Assembly (NCBI RefSeq): GCF_947492365.1
Contig: NZ_CANLMB010000002.1
Location: forward strand, 434,001-498,000
DNA from: an uncultured Erythrobacter sp.
GTDB taxonomy: Bacteria; Pseudomonadota; Alphaproteobacteria; Sphingomonadales; Sphingomonadaceae
Direction: 5' to 3'
Length of the DNA: 64,000 nucleotides
The notes under the pieces were generated by a model. The model worked only from the letters and a program-made list of their open reading frames with translations, made no database searches and was not told the DNA's origin. Shown one piece after another: positions 28,249 to 37,531 of the stretch (positions are counted from its first letter, which is position 1; every line of letters begins with the position of its first letter). Both the position numbers and the translations under genes were made by a program.

Positions 28249-28926
28249 ATGGAGCATTTCTTGGCCCTCGAGGTGTGGGCGGCAAGCCTAACCGCAGCGG
28301 CTGCAATTGGCTGGCTGATCGGCGAGGCGCAAAGCACGCGCAGCCTCCATGCGCATGAGGGACCCGACCATGCCGCTCTCGAAGACGAAGATATTGATTC
28401 GCTTTTCACGCTATCAATTCCGCCGAAGATTGCACCGGTGAAGCCGGCCGCAGAGAAGAGTGAGGCGGCGGCACAACCCCGGCCGCACCAGGCGCCGCGT
28501 CAGCGCTCATATGTGGACATGTCGGCCATCACGGCCTTGCGCGCTGAAGCGCAGCAAATCCGCTCACGCGAACCGGTTTGGAATGCACCGGGCATCTCCG
28601 AAAGTCTGGCGGAATTCATGCGCATCGCCGATCAGAGGTCGATCACGGTGATGGAACACTATCGCCGCTCGATCGAAGAACTGCACTTGCTCAATCAGTG
28701 CACGAGCGAGCACGGTGCGGACCAGCCAATCTCTCAACCCAACCGGCAGGCTTCAGCCAAGCGCTCAAAGCGTGGGCCGCAAATCAATGGCGGCCAACCC
28801 GAATTGCCGTTCGAATGCGGCACTGCTGCGGACCGGCGTGCAACTGGGATGATTGAAATCCAGCCGCGTGGAAACGATCAGGCCGCATCCAAAGCGGCGT
28901 CCGCGACTTTGCGCAATTATGGTTAG
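28249..28926 (+). CDS. Hypothetical protein with N-terminal hydrophobic segment
   Basis: A 225-residue protein of no recognised family. A hydrophobic stretch (ALEVWAASLTAAAAIGWLIG, about residues 6-25) may be a membrane anchor or signal. The remainder is charged, proline/alanine/glutamine rich and probably disordered, apart from a helical stretch near residues 95-145. No clear Shine-Dalgarno sequence is seen. The 259 bases before it hold no gene. Confidence in expression is moderate. Confidence 0.5.
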   Translation: MEHFLALEVWAASLTAAAAIGWLIGEAQSTRSLHAHEGPDHAALEDEDIDSLFTLSIPPKIAPVKPAAEKSEAAAQPRPHQAPRQRSYVDMSAITALRAEAQQIRSREPVWNAPGISESLAEFMRIADQRSITVMEHYRRSIEELHLLNQCTSEHGADQPISQPNRQASAKRSKRGPQINGGQPELPFECGTAADRRATGMIEIQPRGNDQAASKAASATLRNYG

Positions 28927-28953
28927 AGCGGCGCGAAACGCGCGACTGAAGAC

Positions 28954-29424
28954 CTAGCCGTCGTTCTCGTCGACCCTTGTATAGGGCACGAATTCTTCAA
29001 AGAAGACCGCTCCGGTAAAGAAGCCATTGAAGGAATCGATGGTGGTCACAACGTCCTGACGGCAAACCTGGCTGGAACTGAACCGGCGCGAAACGAGCGT
29101 GTCGCGGCTGTCGATGCGGTCTGGATGGACGGTGCGTTGGACATAGATCGTGCGCCCACGGCCATAAACATAGGCGGTGTCGTCGATCACGGTTAGCCGG
29201 TCGTTCAGACGCGAGCGAATGCAGTTTTGCGGTTCGCCAGCAACGCGGCCCTCAAGCAGGCGGGCAAGCCGCTCTTCACCCTCGGTCATTTCAGCCGCAT
29301 CCTCGCTCTCGCCATGATCGGCCAAAGCCGGCGGCGCAGCGATCAGTGCAAGCGCGGCGAGGCCGGTGGCGCTGGCGCCCAAAGCGGCCAGCTTGCGAGC
29401 AGAATTGTTGAAGGATTTGGTCAT
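28954..29424 (-). CDS. Hypothetical secreted protein
   Basis: A 156-residue exported protein with a signal peptide (hydrophobic GASATGLAALALIAAPPALA; cleavage about residue 36). A compact domain with cysteines in PQNCIRSRL and SSQVCRQD follows, plus a YVYGRGRTIYVQRT strand. The pattern is one I associate with conserved small periplasmic proteins of sphingomonads, but I cannot name a function. It is transcribed convergently to the 28249 gene. Confidence 0.72.
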   Translation of the reverse strand: MTKSFNNSARKLAALGASATGLAALALIAAPPALADHGESEDAAEMTEGEERLARLLEGRVAGEPQNCIRSRLNDRLTVIDDTAYVYGRGRTIYVQRTVHPDRIDSRDTLVSRRFSSSQVCRQDVVTTIDSFNGFFTGAVFFEEFVPYTRVDENDG

Positions 29425-29539
29425 GGCGCGCGTCTCCGTTCAAAGTACGAAGAGGCAAGTTACTCTATCTCACTGAACGAGCGATGAGCAGAATGTGTCA
29501 ACAATGTGCCGGAAGGACACGGACAGGTGGCCTTGCTGC

Positions 29540-29752
29540 CTATTCCGCCTGATCCGCCGGTCCACCCTCGAGCACGAAACGCCGGTCACAATAGCCGCAA
29601 TCGACATAGCCGCTTTCATCAATTTCCAGATAGATGCGCGGATGACCAAGCGCGGCTGGACGGTAATTGTCACCGCCGCGAATGGCGCTGGCGCCGTCGC
29701 AGCTGACACGCTTTGTATCGACGCGGATGGTTTCTGGTGCCGTTGTGCTCAT
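29540..29752 (-). CDS. zf-CHCC family zinc-finger protein
   Basis: A 70-residue protein of the zf-CHCC family (NDUFS6-like). The zinc ligands are the Cys of RVSCDG, the His of GHPRIYL, and the Cys pair of DCGYCDRRF, in the order Cys-His-Cys-Cys. In mitochondria the related NDUFS6 is a zinc subunit of complex I. Bacterial members are small and conserved in alphaproteobacteria, often of unassigned role. Start ATG 29752; a longer in-frame extension to 29887 has no family support and overlaps the divergent ABC gene. Confidence 0.85.
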   Translation of the reverse strand: MSTTAPETIRVDTKRVSCDGASAIRGGDNYRPAALGHPRIYLEIDESGYVDCGYCDRRFVLEGGPADQAE

Positions 29753-29871
29753 GCAGGGCGGAATAATCGCGGCGGCGCGGCTTTTCAATCGTCTTCGCGC
29801 CCGATTTGGAAAGCTTTGCGGGAAAACCATGGCTCTTGCGTCCGCGAATACCCGCTTTATGGCGGTGATCC

Positions 29872-30822
29872 ATGAACCCGCCTGCAATCCGCATCGACAA
29901 TCTCGTCAAACGCTACGCGCCGCCCAAAAGGGCCAAAGGTGAAGATGCGCAAGGCAAGCTTGCACTCAATGGCGTGAGTTTTGATGTGCCCGAAGGCTCT
30001 ATCTTCGGACTGCTTGGCCCCAATGGTGCGGGTAAGTCGACGCTCATCAATGTGCTGGCCGGCCTCGTCAACAAGACCGGCGGCTCGGCCGAAATCTGGG
30101 GCTTCGACATCGACAAGCAGCGCCGTAATGCGAGCCGCGCCATCGGGATCGTGCCGCAAGAGATTGTGTTCGACCCCTTTTTCACACCTTTCGAAGTGCT
30201 CGAGAATCAAGGCGGATTTTACGGAATTCCCAAGAAGGACCGGCGCAGCGAGGAATTGCTTGCTGCCGTCCGCCTTGCCGACAAGCGCAACGCCTATGCC
30301 CGCACCTTGTCAGGCGGGATGAAACGGCGGCTCTTGGTGGCAAAGGCGATGGTGCATTCACCGCCGATCCTTGTGCTCGACGAGCCGACTGCGGGCGTAG
30401 ATGTCGAATTGCGCCGCCAGCTGTGGGAACTCGTCACCGAAATGAACCGCGAAGGCGTCACAGTCGTCCTCACCACGCATTACCTCGAAGAGGCAGAGGA
30501 ATTGTGCGACCGGATCGCGATCATCAATCACGGCGAATTGATCACCAACAAGCCGACCCGCGAACTGGTAGAAATGGCGCGCGAGAAAATCGTAGCCGTC
30601 ACTTTGGCTGATGACCTTGCCGCTGCCCCATCGCACCAAGCCTTTAGCAAGGTGGAACAGACCGGCGAACGCAGCGTCGAGGTCACTTACAACAAGGACC
30701 AGCTTAATGCTGGGCAGGTATTGGGCATCCTGCAAGGCGAAGGCATGACCATCGAAGACGTCACAACGCGCGAGGCCGATCTGGAAGACGTCTTTGTGCA
30801 GCTCACTAGCGCAGGGCAGTAA
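29872..30822 (+). CDS. ABC-2 type transporter ATP-binding protein
   Basis: A 316-residue ABC ATPase of the multidrug/polysaccharide-export (YadG-like) type. Walker A is GPNGAGKST, the signature LSGGMKRRLLVAKA, Walker B LVLDEPTAGVD, and the switch His lies in TTHYLEEAEELC. The C-terminal ~70 residues after NHGELI form the extension typical of ABC-2 ATPases. A membrane permease would be expected to follow. None is adjacent, so the partner is encoded elsewhere or at a distance. It is divergent from the zf-CHCC gene. Confidence 0.85.
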   Translation: MNPPAIRIDNLVKRYAPPKRAKGEDAQGKLALNGVSFDVPEGSIFGLLGPNGAGKSTLINVLAGLVNKTGGSAEIWGFDIDKQRRNASRAIGIVPQEIVFDPFFTPFEVLENQGGFYGIPKKDRRSEELLAAVRLADKRNAYARTLSGGMKRRLLVAKAMVHSPPILVLDEPTAGVDVELRRQLWELVTEMNREGVTVVLTTHYLEEAEELCDRIAIINHGELITNKPTRELVEMAREKIVAVTLADDLAAAPSHQAFSKVEQTGERSVEVTYNKDQLNAGQVLGILQGEGMTIEDVTTREADLEDVFVQLTSAGQ

Positions 30823-30842
30823 GGCTGCGCATACCTGGACGC

Positions 30843-31016
30843 TCAGGCGTTTTCGGTAACTTCGGGTTTTGCCCGCCAACTGCGGCGTGCGACCCGCCAG
30901 ATCGCAGTCCCGCAATGGCGGCATTCTCCGACATAATGGCGACCATCCCACTCGACATCGCGTCTGAGGGGATCGTGCCGCCCCATCTTGCAGGACAATC
31001 GCGAAATCAGAGACAT
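30843..31016 (-). CDS. Small Cys-X2-Cys protein
   Basis: A protein of about 57 residues (start ATG 31016; a TTG at 31049 would add 11). It reads MSLISRLSCKMGRHDPLRR, then WDGRHYVGECRHCGTAIWRV, then a basic tail. The C-x-x-C pair plus an upstream Cys/His suggests a small zinc-ribbon-like fold, as in DUF1660-type proteins. The function is unknown. It lies on the opposite strand to both flanking genes. Confidence 0.55.
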   Translation of the reverse strand: MSLISRLSCKMGRHDPLRRDVEWDGRHYVGECRHCGTAIWRVARRSWRAKPEVTENA

Positions 31017-31281
31017 GGGAAGGGGATGTCCTTTGTCTGAGTTTGCCAATTTCGGCTGTCAAAACTAACGCGGACGCAGCCATTGGCGGGCACTCTCCGG
31101 TCAGAAAGACACAGGTGCGACCCCGAGCCTTCGATTGTGATTATATCAGTCCGCACTCACCTCTCATAAGACCCAATCGGCAATTATGGCCGCGATTGCT
31201 GCCATTCACGGTGTTCCTCGCACGGTTCACCGCCGCGTTGGTTTGCGGTGAGCGGTCTTGCCACGGCCCGCGCCGCGCGCC

Positions 31282-32895
31282 ATGGAATCTTCCATGGGTG
31301 AAACGCAGGAAAATCTCGGGACTTACGACGTCATCATCATCGGTTCGGGAGCGGCCGGGTTAACTGCCGCGCTTGAACTGGCGCAAAGCAAGCGAGTGCT
31401 TGTGCTTGCCAAAGGGTCGCTCACCGGAGGGTCGACCGCCTGGGCGCAAGGCGGGATCGCGGCGGTGCTCGATGCGGGTGATACGTTTGAAAACCATGTG
31501 CGTGACACGATGGTTGCGGGCGCGGGCCTGAACGACCTGGCGTCAGTGGAATTCGTGATCGAAGGTGCTCCAAAGGCGATTGATCGGCTGTGCGATCTCG
31601 GCGTGCCGTTCAACCGCGACAAGGACTCGCTCCACCTCACCCGCGAGGGCGGCCATTCGCACCGCCGCATCGTCCACGTCGATGATGCAACCGGCTGGGC
31701 GGTGCAATCTGCTTTGCTCAAAGCCGCTGAAGCCAGCCCCAACATCACCATGCTGGGCGGACGCACGGCCATCGACTTCATCACAGACCGCCACCGCGAG
31801 AAATTCTCCGCTGCGGGCAGGATCTGGGGCGTCTATGCGCTCAACGAAGAAACCGGCCGGGTCGAGCGGCACACGGCGCGCGCGACCATTCTGGCCGCTG
31901 GCGGCGCGGGCCGTGTCTACCAATTTTCTACCGCTCCGCGCGGCGCGACCGGCGACGGGATCGCAATGGCGTGGCGAGCAGGCGCGCGCGTTTCCAATAT
32001 GGAGATGATGCAGTTCCACCCGACTTGCCTCTACAATCTGGAGGTCAAAAACTTCCTCATCACTGAAGCCGTGCGCGGCGAAGGCGGACGGCTCTTCCAT
32101 CCTGAAACCGGCCACCGCTTCATGGAGGATTACGACAAGGAGCGGATGGAACTGGCTCCGCGCGATGTCGTGGCGCGCGCGATCGATGATCAGATCAAGC
32201 GTTTTGGTCTCGATTACGTCCACCTCGATATCAGCCACCAACCGCCTGAATTCGTGCGCGAGCACTTTCCGACCATCCACGAAAAGCTGACGGGGCTGGG
32301 CATCGACATGACAGCTGGCCCGATCCCGGTTGTGCCGGCGCAGCATTATACGTGCGGCGGCGTGGTGGTGGACCTGATGGCGCGCACCGACCTGCCCGGC
32401 CTGTGGGCGGCGGGTGAATGCACTGAAAGCGGGCTTCACGGTGCCAATCGCCTTGCTTCGAACTCGCTGCTTGAATGTTTCGTATTCGGGGAAGCGGCCG
32501 CTGACGACATTCTTGCAAATTGGGATGCGCTCGAAGAACCGCCCGCGATCCTACCGTGGGACGAAAGCCGTGTGTCGGATTCGGACGAGCAAGTTGTCAT
32601 CAAGCAGAACTGGACCGAGATCCGCCGCTTCATGTGGAACTATGTCGGGATCGTACGCACCACCAAACGGCTTGAGCGCGCCGCCAATCGCATCGCTCTG
32701 CTCAAGAAAGAGGTTGAGGATTATTACGGCAGCTTCGTCGTCACGACCGACCTCATCGAATTGCGCAACCTGCTGCAATCAGCCGAGCTGATCGTGCGTT
32801 CAGCGCTGGAGCGCAAAGAGAGCCGCGGTTTGCATTATACGATGGACCATCCCGATTTGGCCGAAGATATCCGCGATACGGTGCTGGTGCCATAG
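31282..32895 (+). CDS. nadB: L-aspartate oxidase
   Basis: A 537-residue FAD enzyme that oxidises L-aspartate to iminoaspartate, the first step of de novo NAD synthesis. The FAD fold is YDVIIIGSGAAGLTAALELA. The active-site region has REGGHSHRRIVHVDDATG, the flavin-binding block is TAWAQGGIAAVL, and the C-terminal domain holds HYTCGGVVVDLMARTDLPGLWAAGECTESGLHGANRLASNSLLE, whose HGANRLASNSL part is diagnostic. It closes with a helical NadB-type C-terminus. No nadA or nadC is adjacent. Start ATG 31282 is chosen; TTG 31258 would add eight residues. Confidence 0.93.
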   Translation: MESSMGETQENLGTYDVIIIGSGAAGLTAALELAQSKRVLVLAKGSLTGGSTAWAQGGIAAVLDAGDTFENHVRDTMVAGAGLNDLASVEFVIEGAPKAIDRLCDLGVPFNRDKDSLHLTREGGHSHRRIVHVDDATGWAVQSALLKAAEASPNITMLGGRTAIDFITDRHREKFSAAGRIWGVYALNEETGRVERHTARATILAAGGAGRVYQFSTAPRGATGDGIAMAWRAGARVSNMEMMQFHPTCLYNLEVKNFLITEAVRGEGGRLFHPETGHRFMEDYDKERMELAPRDVVARAIDDQIKRFGLDYVHLDISHQPPEFVREHFPTIHEKLTGLGIDMTAGPIPVVPAQHYTCGGVVVDLMARTDLPGLWAAGECTESGLHGANRLASNSLLECFVFGEAAADDILANWDALEEPPAILPWDESRVSDSDEQVVIKQNWTEIRRFMWNYVGIVRTTKRLERAANRIALLKKEVEDYYGSFVVTTDLIELRNLLQSAELIVRSALERKESRGLHYTMDHPDLAEDIRDTVLVP

Positions 32896-33040
32896 CGCCT
32901 CTCGTAAAAGCATTTTTGCCCCAAGTTAATTATATGCAGGCATTTGTATCATAGGCTTGATCTCCCCACCCAAACGCGCTTTGTAACGCGCCGGGTCAAT
33001 ACAAGCTCCAAAAAGAGAGCGATCGAGGAGTAGGAACTTT

Positions 33041-33949
33041 ATGCCGCATATCGGGGCGAACGGTCTCCGCCTGTTCTATGAAGAACACGGAAACCCCGAG
33101 CACGAAACAATTCTTCTGGTGATGGGTCTGGGGGCACAAATGACCCTGTGGCCAGATGAATTTGTCGAAGCACTGGTCAAGAAGGGCTATCGCGTTATCC
33201 GGTTCGATAATCGCGATATCGGGCTTTCGGACAAGATGGAGGAGGCGAGGGCTCCGGGCATCGTATGGCAGACGATCCGCAAGCGGCTCGGTTGGCCAGC
33301 CAAAGTGCCTTACACGCTGGAAGACATGGCGGACGATGCTGCCGGACTTCTCGAAGCACTGGACATTCGGCGCGCACATGTTGTGGGCGCGTCGATGGGC
33401 GGGATGATCGCGCAGCTGATGGCGGTCCATCACGGCAACAAACTGCTTTCGATGACGTCGATCATGTCGAGCACTGGCAATCCCAAACTGCCACAGGCCG
33501 AGAAGAGCGCGATTGACGCGCTGATCGCGCCGCTGGCATCGATGGAAGAGGATGTTTTGGTCGAGCACGGCCTCAATATCGGCCGCAATATTGGCAGTCC
33601 GGGCTATCCTCCTGACCCTGACCATGCGCGCGCGCGGGTGCTCAAGAATGTGCGGCGCAGTGTCTATCCACCGGGCTTGCCGCGCCAGCTTGCCGCCATC
33701 ATCGACGATGGTGACCGGCGCAAACGGCTAAGCCGGATCACAACACCCACGCTGGTTTTGCATGGTGAGGATGATCCGCTGGTGAAGCTGGAAGCCGGGC
33801 AGGAGACTGCGCGTTGCATACCGGGCGCTAAGTTGGTGACGATTCCCGGTTGGGGGCACGATCTGCCGCAGGAGCTGGTAGGCCGGCTGGCTGATGAGAT
33901 TGCGCTCCATGCAAAGGCGGCGCGGGCCGCGACACCGCTGGGAACGTAA
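33041..33949 (+). CDS. Alpha/beta hydrolase
   Basis: A 302-residue alpha/beta-hydrolase. The nucleophile elbow is GASMGGMIAQ (Ser ~118), the acid lies in HGEDDPLV, and the His in IPGWGHDLP. The oxyanion region is LVMGLGAQMTLWPDEF and the fold-characteristic FDNRDIGLSD follows. The order suggests an esterase- or epoxide-hydrolase-like enzyme of broad type; the substrate cannot be told. AGGAACTTT precedes ATG 33041. It stands alone, with long non-coding DNA downstream. Confidence 0.83.
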   Translation: MPHIGANGLRLFYEEHGNPEHETILLVMGLGAQMTLWPDEFVEALVKKGYRVIRFDNRDIGLSDKMEEARAPGIVWQTIRKRLGWPAKVPYTLEDMADDAAGLLEALDIRRAHVVGASMGGMIAQLMAVHHGNKLLSMTSIMSSTGNPKLPQAEKSAIDALIAPLASMEEDVLVEHGLNIGRNIGSPGYPPDPDHARARVLKNVRRSVYPPGLPRQLAAIIDDGDRRKRLSRITTPTLVLHGEDDPLVKLEAGQETARCIPGAKLVTIPGWGHDLPQELVGRLADEIALHAKAARAATPLGT

Positions 33950-34505
33950 CGCCGAACAGCGCCGAGAAGGCCTAAGTGTTTGCGCCGCCTGCGATTATGC
34001 GGGCGGCGCAAAGCGCAACATTCTTGCCAGTGCAAGAGCGATTGATTCAGCGCTTGATTCAAAAGATTCAATCACCAAATTTTTCTTCACAGATTCATTT
34101 TCGGGGTTGCGCAACGCGCGACTCAAGCTTTGCCCACGCGTCGCTGCGCTGCAACATGGGTTTTGAGCAAGCCCGCCTGACGATTTAAGGTTAATCACCC
34201 GTTGACGCGGAATCCCGCCTGATTCATTATCTGGTGGTTCGGTTCGCGCTGGACCCCCAATTGCTTGTGATTTCTCTCGCTCCACCAGGCCAATACCAAA
34301 GGGTGCGATCGGGGGAGGAGTCACTCAAGACGGGGCACCATAGCGGCTGAAATGGAATGATGTTGGCGGGCAAACCTGAAGGCCGGATGGGGGCAGATGG
34401 GGGTAAATCTGTCGATAGATTGGTGCAGAACATAATCGGAACGGGAGTGTTTTTCCGCTATAGGGAGACCGCTATCCGATTCGAAGGATGCGAGACGGGG
34501 CTGAA
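33950..34505. other. Intergenic region ahead of nrdA
   Basis: No gene is supported in these ~556 bases; ORFs here are short or antisense. The region is unusually rich in GANTC sites (annotated separately), AT-richer around 34040-34100, and also holds an AATCT/AGATT inverted repeat near 34408. It should contain the nrdA promoter. A standard NrdR box (ACACWATATWTWGTGT type) was looked for by eye and not found. Confidence 0.6.
34044..34482. promoter_or_regulatory. Cluster of GANTC sites upstream of nrdA (possible CcrM methylation region)
   Basis: Nine GANTC sites lie at 34044, 34056, 34065, 34092, 34120, 34210, 34221, 34318 and 34478. The first four fall within 53 bases. About one or two would be expected by chance at this GC content. 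GANTC is the target of the alphaproteobacterial cell-cycle methyltransferase CcrM, and promoters with such sites are commonly regulated by GcrA or by methylation state. Functional significance here is inference. Confidence 0.55.
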
Positions 34506-36551
34506 ATGGAATTCAAGGCAAGTGACGAAGTGCTGAGCGATGCGGAAACCGGGGAAACGCTCGGAACAACCGAAGCAGCAAGCGATAAGGGCAAAAAGGC
34601 CGTAAAAATGGAAAAGTCCGACAAGGGCAGCGAGGCGCTCATCGCCGAAAACGGTGGCGAAGAGCTGATCGCAGCGAAGAGCGCGGAAGCGTTGGCCGGT
34701 GCTATGGCAGAAGTTGCCAAGGAGGCGGTTTCCGACAGCAAGAAGGTCAATGATCGCCGTTTTGACGTCCAGATCGACGAAAGCCGCGATGCGAACCTGA
34801 CCGAATTCGGCAAGGAGACGCTGACCGATCGCTACCTGCTTCCGGGTGAGAAGTATCAGGATCTCTTCGCGCGCGTCGCTGATGCCTATGCCGACGATGC
34901 TGAACACGCACAGCGGCTGTACGACTATATCTCGAACCTGTGGTTCATGCCCGCAACGCCGGTTCTTTCAAACGGCGGCACTGCGCGCGGCCTGCCGATT
35001 TCCTGCTACCTCAATTCGGTGTCGGACAGCCTCGACGGGATCGTCGGCACCTGGAACGAGAATGTCTGGCTGGCCTCCAAGGGGGGCGGGATCGGCACCT
35101 ATTGGGGCAATGTTCGGGGGATTGGTGAGCCAGTTGGCCTGAATGGAAAGACAAGCGGGATTATCCCGTTCGTTCGTGTGATGGATTCGCTCACGCTCGC
35201 GATCTCGCAAGGATCGCTGCGGCGCGGTTCGGCGGCGTGCTATCTGGATGTGTCGCATCCCGAAATTGAGGAATTCCTCGAAATCCGCAAACCGTCGGGC
35301 GACTTCAACCGCAAGGCTCTGAACCTCCATCACGGCGTGCTGCTGACAGATGAATTCATGGAAGCGGTCCGCGACGGGGCCGAGTTCGACCTCAAATCGC
35401 CCAAGACCGGCGAAGTGCGCGGCACTGTCGATGCGCGCTCGCTGTTCCAGAAGCTGGTTGAATGCCGCCTTGCAACGGGTGAGCCCTACATCGTCTTCAA
35501 CGACACCGTGAACCGCATGATGCCCAAGCATCACCGCGATCTGGGCCTCAAGGTTTCGACCTCGAACCTGTGTTCGGAAATCACACTGCCAACCGGCATC
35601 GACCACCTCGGCAATGATCGTACGGCGGTGTGCTGCCTCAGCTCGCTCAACATTGAAAAGTGGGATGAGTGGTCAGGCGACAAGCAGTTTATCGAAGACA
35701 TCATGCGCTTCCTCGACAACGTCCTGCAGGACTATATCGACCGCGCACCGGACGAGATGGCGCGCGCCAAGTATTCGGCCGAGCGTGAGCGTTCGGTCGG
35801 GCTCGGCGTGATGGGCTTCCACTCTTTCCTCCAGTCGAAGGGGCTGGGTTTCGAAAGCGCGATGGCCAAGGCGCTGAACCTGAAAATGTTCAAGCATATC
35901 CAGGCCAAGGCATCCGAAGCCTCAATGCTGCTCGCGCAGGAACGCGGGCCTTGCCCCGATGCGGCAGAAATGGGCGCGATGGAGCGGTTCAGCTGCAAGA
36001 TGGCGATCGCGCCGACCGCGTCGATCTCGATCATTTGCGGCGGCACCAGCGCCTGCATCGAGCCCATCCCGGCGAATATCTACACGCACAAGACTTTGTC
36101 GGGCTCCTTCATCGTAAAGAATCCGTATCTTGAAAAACTGCTCGACAAGAAGAGCAAGAACTCGACCAATGTGTGGAACTCGATCCTCGAGAAAGGCGGC
36201 AGCGTCCAGCATCTCGATTTCCTGAGCGCCGAAGAAAAGGCGAGCTTCAAGACCAGCTTTGAAATCGACCAGCGCTGGCTGCTCGAATTCGCTGCCGACC
36301 GCGCGCCCTATATCGATCAGGCGCAGTCGCTGAACCTCTTCATCCCGGCGGATGTGGAGAAATGGGATCTGATGCAGCTGCACTTCCAGGCATGGGAGAA
36401 GGGCATCAAATCGCTCTATTATCTCCGCTCGAAATCGGTCCAGCGCGCGGGCTTTGCAGGCGGCGTCGAAGCGGACAACACCGCAGACGCAGCAAAGTTC
36501 GAGCTGGCCGCAGAGCAGACCGATTACGAGGAATGTTTGAGCTGCCAGTAG
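34506..36551 (+). CDS. nrdA: Ribonucleoside-diphosphate reductase alpha subunit (class Ia)
   Basis: An ~681-residue catalytic subunit reducing NDPs to dNDPs. The catalytic Cys is in NLCSEI (Cys356, aligned with Cys439 of the E. coli enzyme), the redox pair in ISCYLN (Cys167) and TAVCCLS (Cys376/377), the radical-transfer tyrosines in LYYLRS, and the re-reduction Cys pair ends the protein as CLSCQ. The first ~100 residues are a charged, Ala/Glu/Lys-rich extension. I see no ATP-cone motif there, so activity regulation by dATP may be absent. ATG 34506 has CGGGG upstream; ATG 34488 is an alternative. The nrdB gene lies 3.9 kb further on. Confidence 0.93.
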   Translation: MEFKASDEVLSDAETGETLGTTEAASDKGKKAVKMEKSDKGSEALIAENGGEELIAAKSAEALAGAMAEVAKEAVSDSKKVNDRRFDVQIDESRDANLTEFGKETLTDRYLLPGEKYQDLFARVADAYADDAEHAQRLYDYISNLWFMPATPVLSNGGTARGLPISCYLNSVSDSLDGIVGTWNENVWLASKGGGIGTYWGNVRGIGEPVGLNGKTSGIIPFVRVMDSLTLAISQGSLRRGSAACYLDVSHPEIEEFLEIRKPSGDFNRKALNLHHGVLLTDEFMEAVRDGAEFDLKSPKTGEVRGTVDARSLFQKLVECRLATGEPYIVFNDTVNRMMPKHHRDLGLKVSTSNLCSEITLPTGIDHLGNDRTAVCCLSSLNIEKWDEWSGDKQFIEDIMRFLDNVLQDYIDRAPDEMARAKYSAERERSVGLGVMGFHSFLQSKGLGFESAMAKALNLKMFKHIQAKASEASMLLAQERGPCPDAAEMGAMERFSCKMAIAPTASISIICGGTSACIEPIPANIYTHKTLSGSFIVKNPYLEKLLDKKSKNSTNVWNSILEKGGSVQHLDFLSAEEKASFKTSFEIDQRWLLEFAADRAPYIDQAQSLNLFIPADVEKWDLMQLHFQAWEKGIKSLYYLRSKSVQRAGFAGGVEADNTADAAKFELAAEQTDYEECLSCQ

Positions 36552-36574
36552 GACAGGTTTCTGCATAAGAACGA

Positions 36575-36609
36575 CCCCGCCAAACTTCGGTTCTGGCGGG
36601 GTTTTCTTT
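36575..36609 (+). terminator. Rho-independent terminator after nrdA
   Basis: CCCCGCCA (36575-36582) and TGGCGGGG (36594-36601) form a perfect 8-bp stem with an 11-base loop, directly followed by TTTTCTTT. It sits 24 bases past the nrdA stop, so nrdA is probably monocistronic. Confidence 0.85.
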
Positions 36610-36638
36610 GTCCGGCTCCTGCGCCCGTTCGCAGTGGC

Positions 36639-37043
36639 ATGCTTTACGCTCCCTTAATCATCGGGCTGCTAAGCATCGTTGTCATGCGAGCACGGAAGGA
36701 TCAGCGCAAAATCATTTCGATCCCGGGCCGGTATTTCACCGGGCTGGGCGATCCTGTTGATGTGGAGCTCAAGAACCTGTCAGTCAGAGGGTGCTGCATG
36801 GCTGCGGTGAGCGGCAAGCTGCCGCCCGGTTCGCGACTGCAAATCCATATCGGCAGTTCCGGCCCGCATCATGCGCATGTCAAATGGGCAAGAGACAACG
36901 AAGTGGGCGTGGTCTTTGTAAAGCCGCTCGATCCCGAGCGCTTCGCCCGATTCCAAAGCAGCCATGTGCCGGATTCCGCGCAAAGCACGATTGCTGGTGA
37001 TTTTGAGGACATGCTTTCCGGCCGTCCGCAGCGCTTTTGCTGA
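36639..37043 (+). CDS. PilZ domain protein
   Basis: A 134-residue protein (ATG 36639) with an N-terminal hydrophobic stretch (LYAPLIIGLLSIVV), then a PilZ-like beta-barrel. The c-di-GMP pocket elements resemble R-x3-R (near RARKDQRK) and (D/N)-x-S-x2-G (LKNLSVRGC). A start at ATG 36684 would remove the hydrophobic part. Such proteins act as c-di-GMP effectors, here perhaps linked to the diguanylate cyclase 2 kb downstream, which is an inference from position. Confidence 0.75.
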   Translation: MLYAPLIIGLLSIVVMRARKDQRKIISIPGRYFTGLGDPVDVELKNLSVRGCCMAAVSGKLPPGSRLQIHIGSSGPHHAHVKWARDNEVGVVFVKPLDPERFARFQSSHVPDSAQSTIAGDFEDMLSGRPQRFC

Positions 37044-37139
37044 TTTGGCTCGTTTCTGGCCACGCTCTAAATCCCCGCCGCCCTTGACACATTCCAGGGT
37101 TCGATCAACCTAGCTCTCGCACCAAGCGGGAGAGAGATT

Positions 37140-37469
37140 TTGGCGCAAACTGATAAGAGCGGATCGCCTTTGGCGCGCGCAACCGCGGCTCGCGTGCTCG
37201 CTGCCGGAGCGCTTGTGCTGTTCCTTTCCGCTTGCGCCAGCCAGATCGATGCGGGCGTATCGGCGGAGCCGCATGTGCCCGGTTTCTGGTGGGGCCTCTG
37301 GCACGGTTTCATCTTCCCGTGGAGCTGGATTGGCTCGCTCTTCCGGCCCGACATCGCGGTCTATGCTGTGCCCAATAGCGGAGGCTGGTACGATTTCGGC
37401 TTCTTCCTAGGCATCACCGTGCTTGGCGGGGGAAGCTTTTTCGGGTCAAAGAGGCGGAGTGGCGATTGA
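37140..37469 (+). CDS. Conserved lipoprotein-like membrane protein
   Basis: A 109-residue protein starting at TTG 37140 with GGAGAGAG just upstream. The hydrophobic N-terminus ends in a lipobox-like LSAC. The middle GFWWGLWHGFIFPWSWIGSL and the end VYAVPNSGGWYDFGFFLG match a widespread family of small membrane proteins of unknown role. That tail probably spans the membrane once or twice. It stands between the PilZ and GntP genes. Confidence 0.7.
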   Translation: MAQTDKSGSPLARATAARVLAAGALVLFLSACASQIDAGVSAEPHVPGFWWGLWHGFIFPWSWIGSLFRPDIAVYAVPNSGGWYDFGFFLGITVLGGGSFFGSKRRSGD

Positions 37470-37531
37470 CCGTTCAGCCCTCAACCATCCACCCCAATTC
37501 CCGTGACCAATTCTAGCGAAGGACCGACGCA

